This document shows, piece after piece, positions 20,518 through 22,251 of a stretch of 22,251 bases of DNA. The notes beneath the pieces are model-generated. The model was not told the origin of the DNA. It saw nothing but the letters and a program-made list of their open reading frames with translations, and searched no databases. The position numbers were made by a program, and so were the translations under genes. Positions within the stretch are counted from its first letter, which is position 1, and each line of letters begins with the position of its first letter. Location of the stretch: contig DF237895.1 in NCBI GenBank assembly GCA_000708835.1, forward strand, positions 1 to 22,251, read 5' to 3'. This DNA is from Klebsormidium nitens (taxonomy: Eukaryota > Streptophyta > Klebsormidiophyceae > Klebsormidiales > Klebsormidiaceae).

Positions 20518-21718
20518 CTGGACAAAAAGACAGAGGGAATTGTTTAGAATCTGCTCGCGCTTTCGGGCCCTCTCCAGGCAAGATGAGAGCACATAAGATC
20601 TAAGCAGAGGGGAGTCACAAGAGCACACACTTCTTTGGTTGACTTTTTGCCAAGTGGTCAGACTTCAAGCGCGTTTCTCCAGACCTTCAAGAAACTCGTT
20701 TTAAGTGCTCACAACAGTACCGGCCGACATCGATTGCAGAATGAAAGCCCGACGGGCAGAACAGATGGACGAAAGTTTCGTGACTGGCGCCACTCTTGTT
20801 GATCCGGATTCAGCACAAGCACGTACCCAGTTTGATCAATCACCTCATTGCAGTAGTACACAGTTCACGAGCCCGAAAATACCAAACCGCACTTCAAAAA
20901 GGCTTCAGAAGTGGAACTTGACGCTCGTCGCAGACGTAAGCTTCTTTTGAAGCTCAACCAGATTGTCAGGGCGTATTCAATCCATATCACAGCGCTTAGG
21001 CCTGACTGAAAGTTTGAGAAAAAGAAGCAGTTCAAGTTCCAACAAAACGCAGCTGGCTCGCAGTTTCACTTCTTCCAGTTGTTTGATGGCAATTACTAAA
21101 CACCCTGTTTCCAAACCAGGTTCTGAGGGTCAAAACTCTGGTGAGACCAGCTGACGGAAGCTCAAACCCTAACCCTAATCTCCCCAATAACCTTTGCAGC
21201 TTCCAACATCTTGTTGAGGGACAATAATGGCATAAAACCATGCCTGCGACAGGGTTGCAGCAGGATTGTGCAGAGCCATTTCTCGAACTTGAGCAGCATC
21301 CCACTATTCTATCATTCTTGCCCATCTTCAAAAATGCTTGGTACTGACCTGAACGGTGACAAAGGGTTTCGGGCACAAAAGGGCCCCATAAGCTGGAAAC
21401 ACTCTATCCCACAGCCAGGGAAGCCAGTGGCGTGCAATCCGTATGGAGACGGGAAAGAAGTCCTGGGCCAGCTCTGCTGTACCAGACATCCTCTTGCGAC
21501 GTCACCACCCGTATTCTAGTGGTGGCTCGGTTTTGTGCTTGAGCATTGGACGCTACGAGCTACGACAAACCAAACTCTATCGAGATGTAGAGGTGCTAAG
21601 ATTGCTCCCGGGAGCCGTCATTTGTTCTTCGCTCTGTTGCCAGCAAACGAGCTAATTGAAGAGCAGTGAAGACATCCGATTCTGAAAGCCGTCGGAAGGG
21701 ACTCAATACACTGGTGCT
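20518..21718. other. upstream region of the membrane-protein gene
   Basis: No exon could be supported on either strand. If the membrane-protein gene has earlier exons they lie here or beyond the window. The segment is mid-GC with short open frames only. It includes a telomere-like telo-box (see separate entry). No candidate exon joins in phase to the 20517 acceptor with confidence. Confidence 0.4.
21164..21178 (+). promoter_or_regulatory. double telo-box (AAACCCTAACCCTAA)
   Basis: Two overlapping plant-type telomere units form AAACCCTAACCCTAA. In plants the telo-box AAACCCTAA is a promoter element bound by Myb-like telomere-binding proteins. It lies about 650 bases before the membrane-protein exon. 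It could equally be an interstitial telomere-like string arising by chance or repair. Confidence 0.5.
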
Positions 21719-21869
21719 CAGGAGAGGGTTCACATTGGACTTTCGATCAACTTTTGCTTTGTTTTGAGATGTACCCAAATGACGTGTGATGACGTTGCAC
21801 CAGCGAGTTCCGAACTTGGGTTCACATTGGGAAAACCGCTGTCGAATGCATCACCAGTTCCGGCGGGAA

Positions 21870-21887
21870 CCACGTGTTATCACGTGG
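21870..21887. repeat. paired G-box inverted repeat
   Basis: CCACGTGTTATCACGTGG has two CACGTG cores in inverted arrangement with a 4-base spacer. It is inside the foldback element. CACGTG is the plant bZIP/bHLH G-box, so the element could carry regulatory sites. Two GACGTCATAA words follow, near 21919 and 21980. Confidence 0.6.
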
Positions 21888-21989
21888 ATGTACAGAATGG
21901 TACACCTAGTACACTTTGACGTCATAACTTTCGGCCGAACTGCGTGAGGGTGAATCTGAGCCGCTCTATCGCTCAGTCGGACGTCATAA

Positions 21990-22048
21990 TCGTAAAACAT
22001 GTTTTCGAAAGGCGGTCGGCGACCGCCTTTCGAAAACATGTTTTACGA
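21990..22048. repeat. perfect 59-bp palindrome
   Basis: Two 29-base arms flank one central base (22019). The left arm starts TCGTAAAACATGTTTTCG at 21990 and the right arm, 22020-22048, is its exact reverse complement. Smaller palindromes (AAAACATGTTTT, TTTCGAAA) are nested in each arm. Both strands therefore open with the same short peptide reading frame (MFSKGG...), which explains the twin frames here and does not indicate a gene. Confidence 0.95.
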
Positions 22049-22251
22049 CCGGACATTTTGGTCCATTCTTCGATGCCGAAAGCTTTTTGATGTTCGTAAC
22101 TTTGACCGTTGGCAAAGCGCGTTCCGGACCATGACGTGTGCTTCCGGCATCGCAGTAACTCCGTGTTTTCGAAGGAGGATAATTTGTTCCGGAAAGTCCA
22201 ATGTGAACCCTCTCCAGTTCTGCTTGGGCAGACTCCCAGCAGACTAAGGGG

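Larger units (their letters stand above)
21719..22217. mobile_element. MITE / foldback-like element with 24-bp terminal inverted repeats
   Basis: GGAGAGGGTTCACATTGG begins a 24-base sequence at 21721-21744 that recurs as its exact reverse complement at 22192-22215. One mismatch then a C/G pair extend it to 21719-22217. The element is about 0.5 kb and has no coding capacity. A third copy of the end motif GGGTTCACATTGG lies inside at 21818-21830 in the left orientation, suggesting a nested or composite end. The middle holds the 59-bp palindrome (21990-22048). I did not find a convincing target-site duplication, so the superfamily is open (the CA/CT-GG ends are hAT-like at best). Confidence 0.7.

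Noticed and set aside
20518-20628. N-terminal extension of the membrane protein to the ATG at 20628
   Set aside because: A strong pyrimidine-CAG acceptor sits at 20520-20518, and the 37 upstream codons look non-coding and lack a helix or signal.
21164-21178. telomere or chromosome end
   Set aside because: Only two telomere-like units are present, with unique sequence on both sides. It is better described as a telo-box.
21851-22247. two frames starting with the same peptide on opposite strands
   Set aside because: They are created by the perfect palindrome at 21990-22048. There is no other sign of coding.
1-22251. tRNA, rRNA, CRISPR or bacterial operon features
   Set aside because: None was seen. 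The split genes and plant-type SMG7 make this nuclear eukaryotic DNA.

Overview
This is eukaryotic nuclear DNA with split genes. The best-recognised gene is a plant-type SMG7, so the source is probably the green lineage. GC-rich exons, mid-GC introns of about 0.2-1 kb and algal-looking intergenic DNA suggest a streptophyte alga or early land plant. A Klebsormidium-like alga is my guess, and it is not proven by the sequence.

Layout: 1-1584 is non-coding or unassigned. 1585-8242 (minus) is a complete seven-exon SMG7 gene for nonsense-mediated decay. 8243-9845 is the shared upstream region of two divergent genes. 9846-17768 (plus) is a split gene joining an acidic and poly-lysine head, a short ribonuclease-inhibitor-type leucine-rich repeat segment, a linker with five Gly-Trp motifs, and a SAPS-type (PP6/Sit4 phosphatase regulatory subunit) alpha-helical region. 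17769-19677 is intergenic and carries clustered TAGC motifs. 19678-20517 (minus) is the last or only coding exon of an unrecognised seven-helix membrane protein. 20518-21718 is its upstream region. 21719-22217 is a small foldback or MITE-like element with 24-bp terminal inverted repeats and a perfect 59-bp inner palindrome.

Most unusual observation: in both large genes, several exons are preceded, inside the upstream intron, by one to three decayed tandem copies of the intron 3' end plus the start of that exon. Only the exon-proximal, last copy is intact and joined to a good 5' splice site. Periods are about 135-185 bp in most introns and 34 bp in one. The plus-strand gene shows it at five consecutive exons and SMG7 at one. 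This looks like a repeated process acting on 3' splice junctions rather than a single duplication.

SMG7 and the SAPS-like protein are divergent neighbours. SMG7 recruits PP2A-type phosphatase activity and mRNA decay in known systems, and SAPS proteins are subunits of the related PP6/Sit4 enzymes. A functional link between them is inference only. Most reading frames outside the listed exons are shadows or chance.
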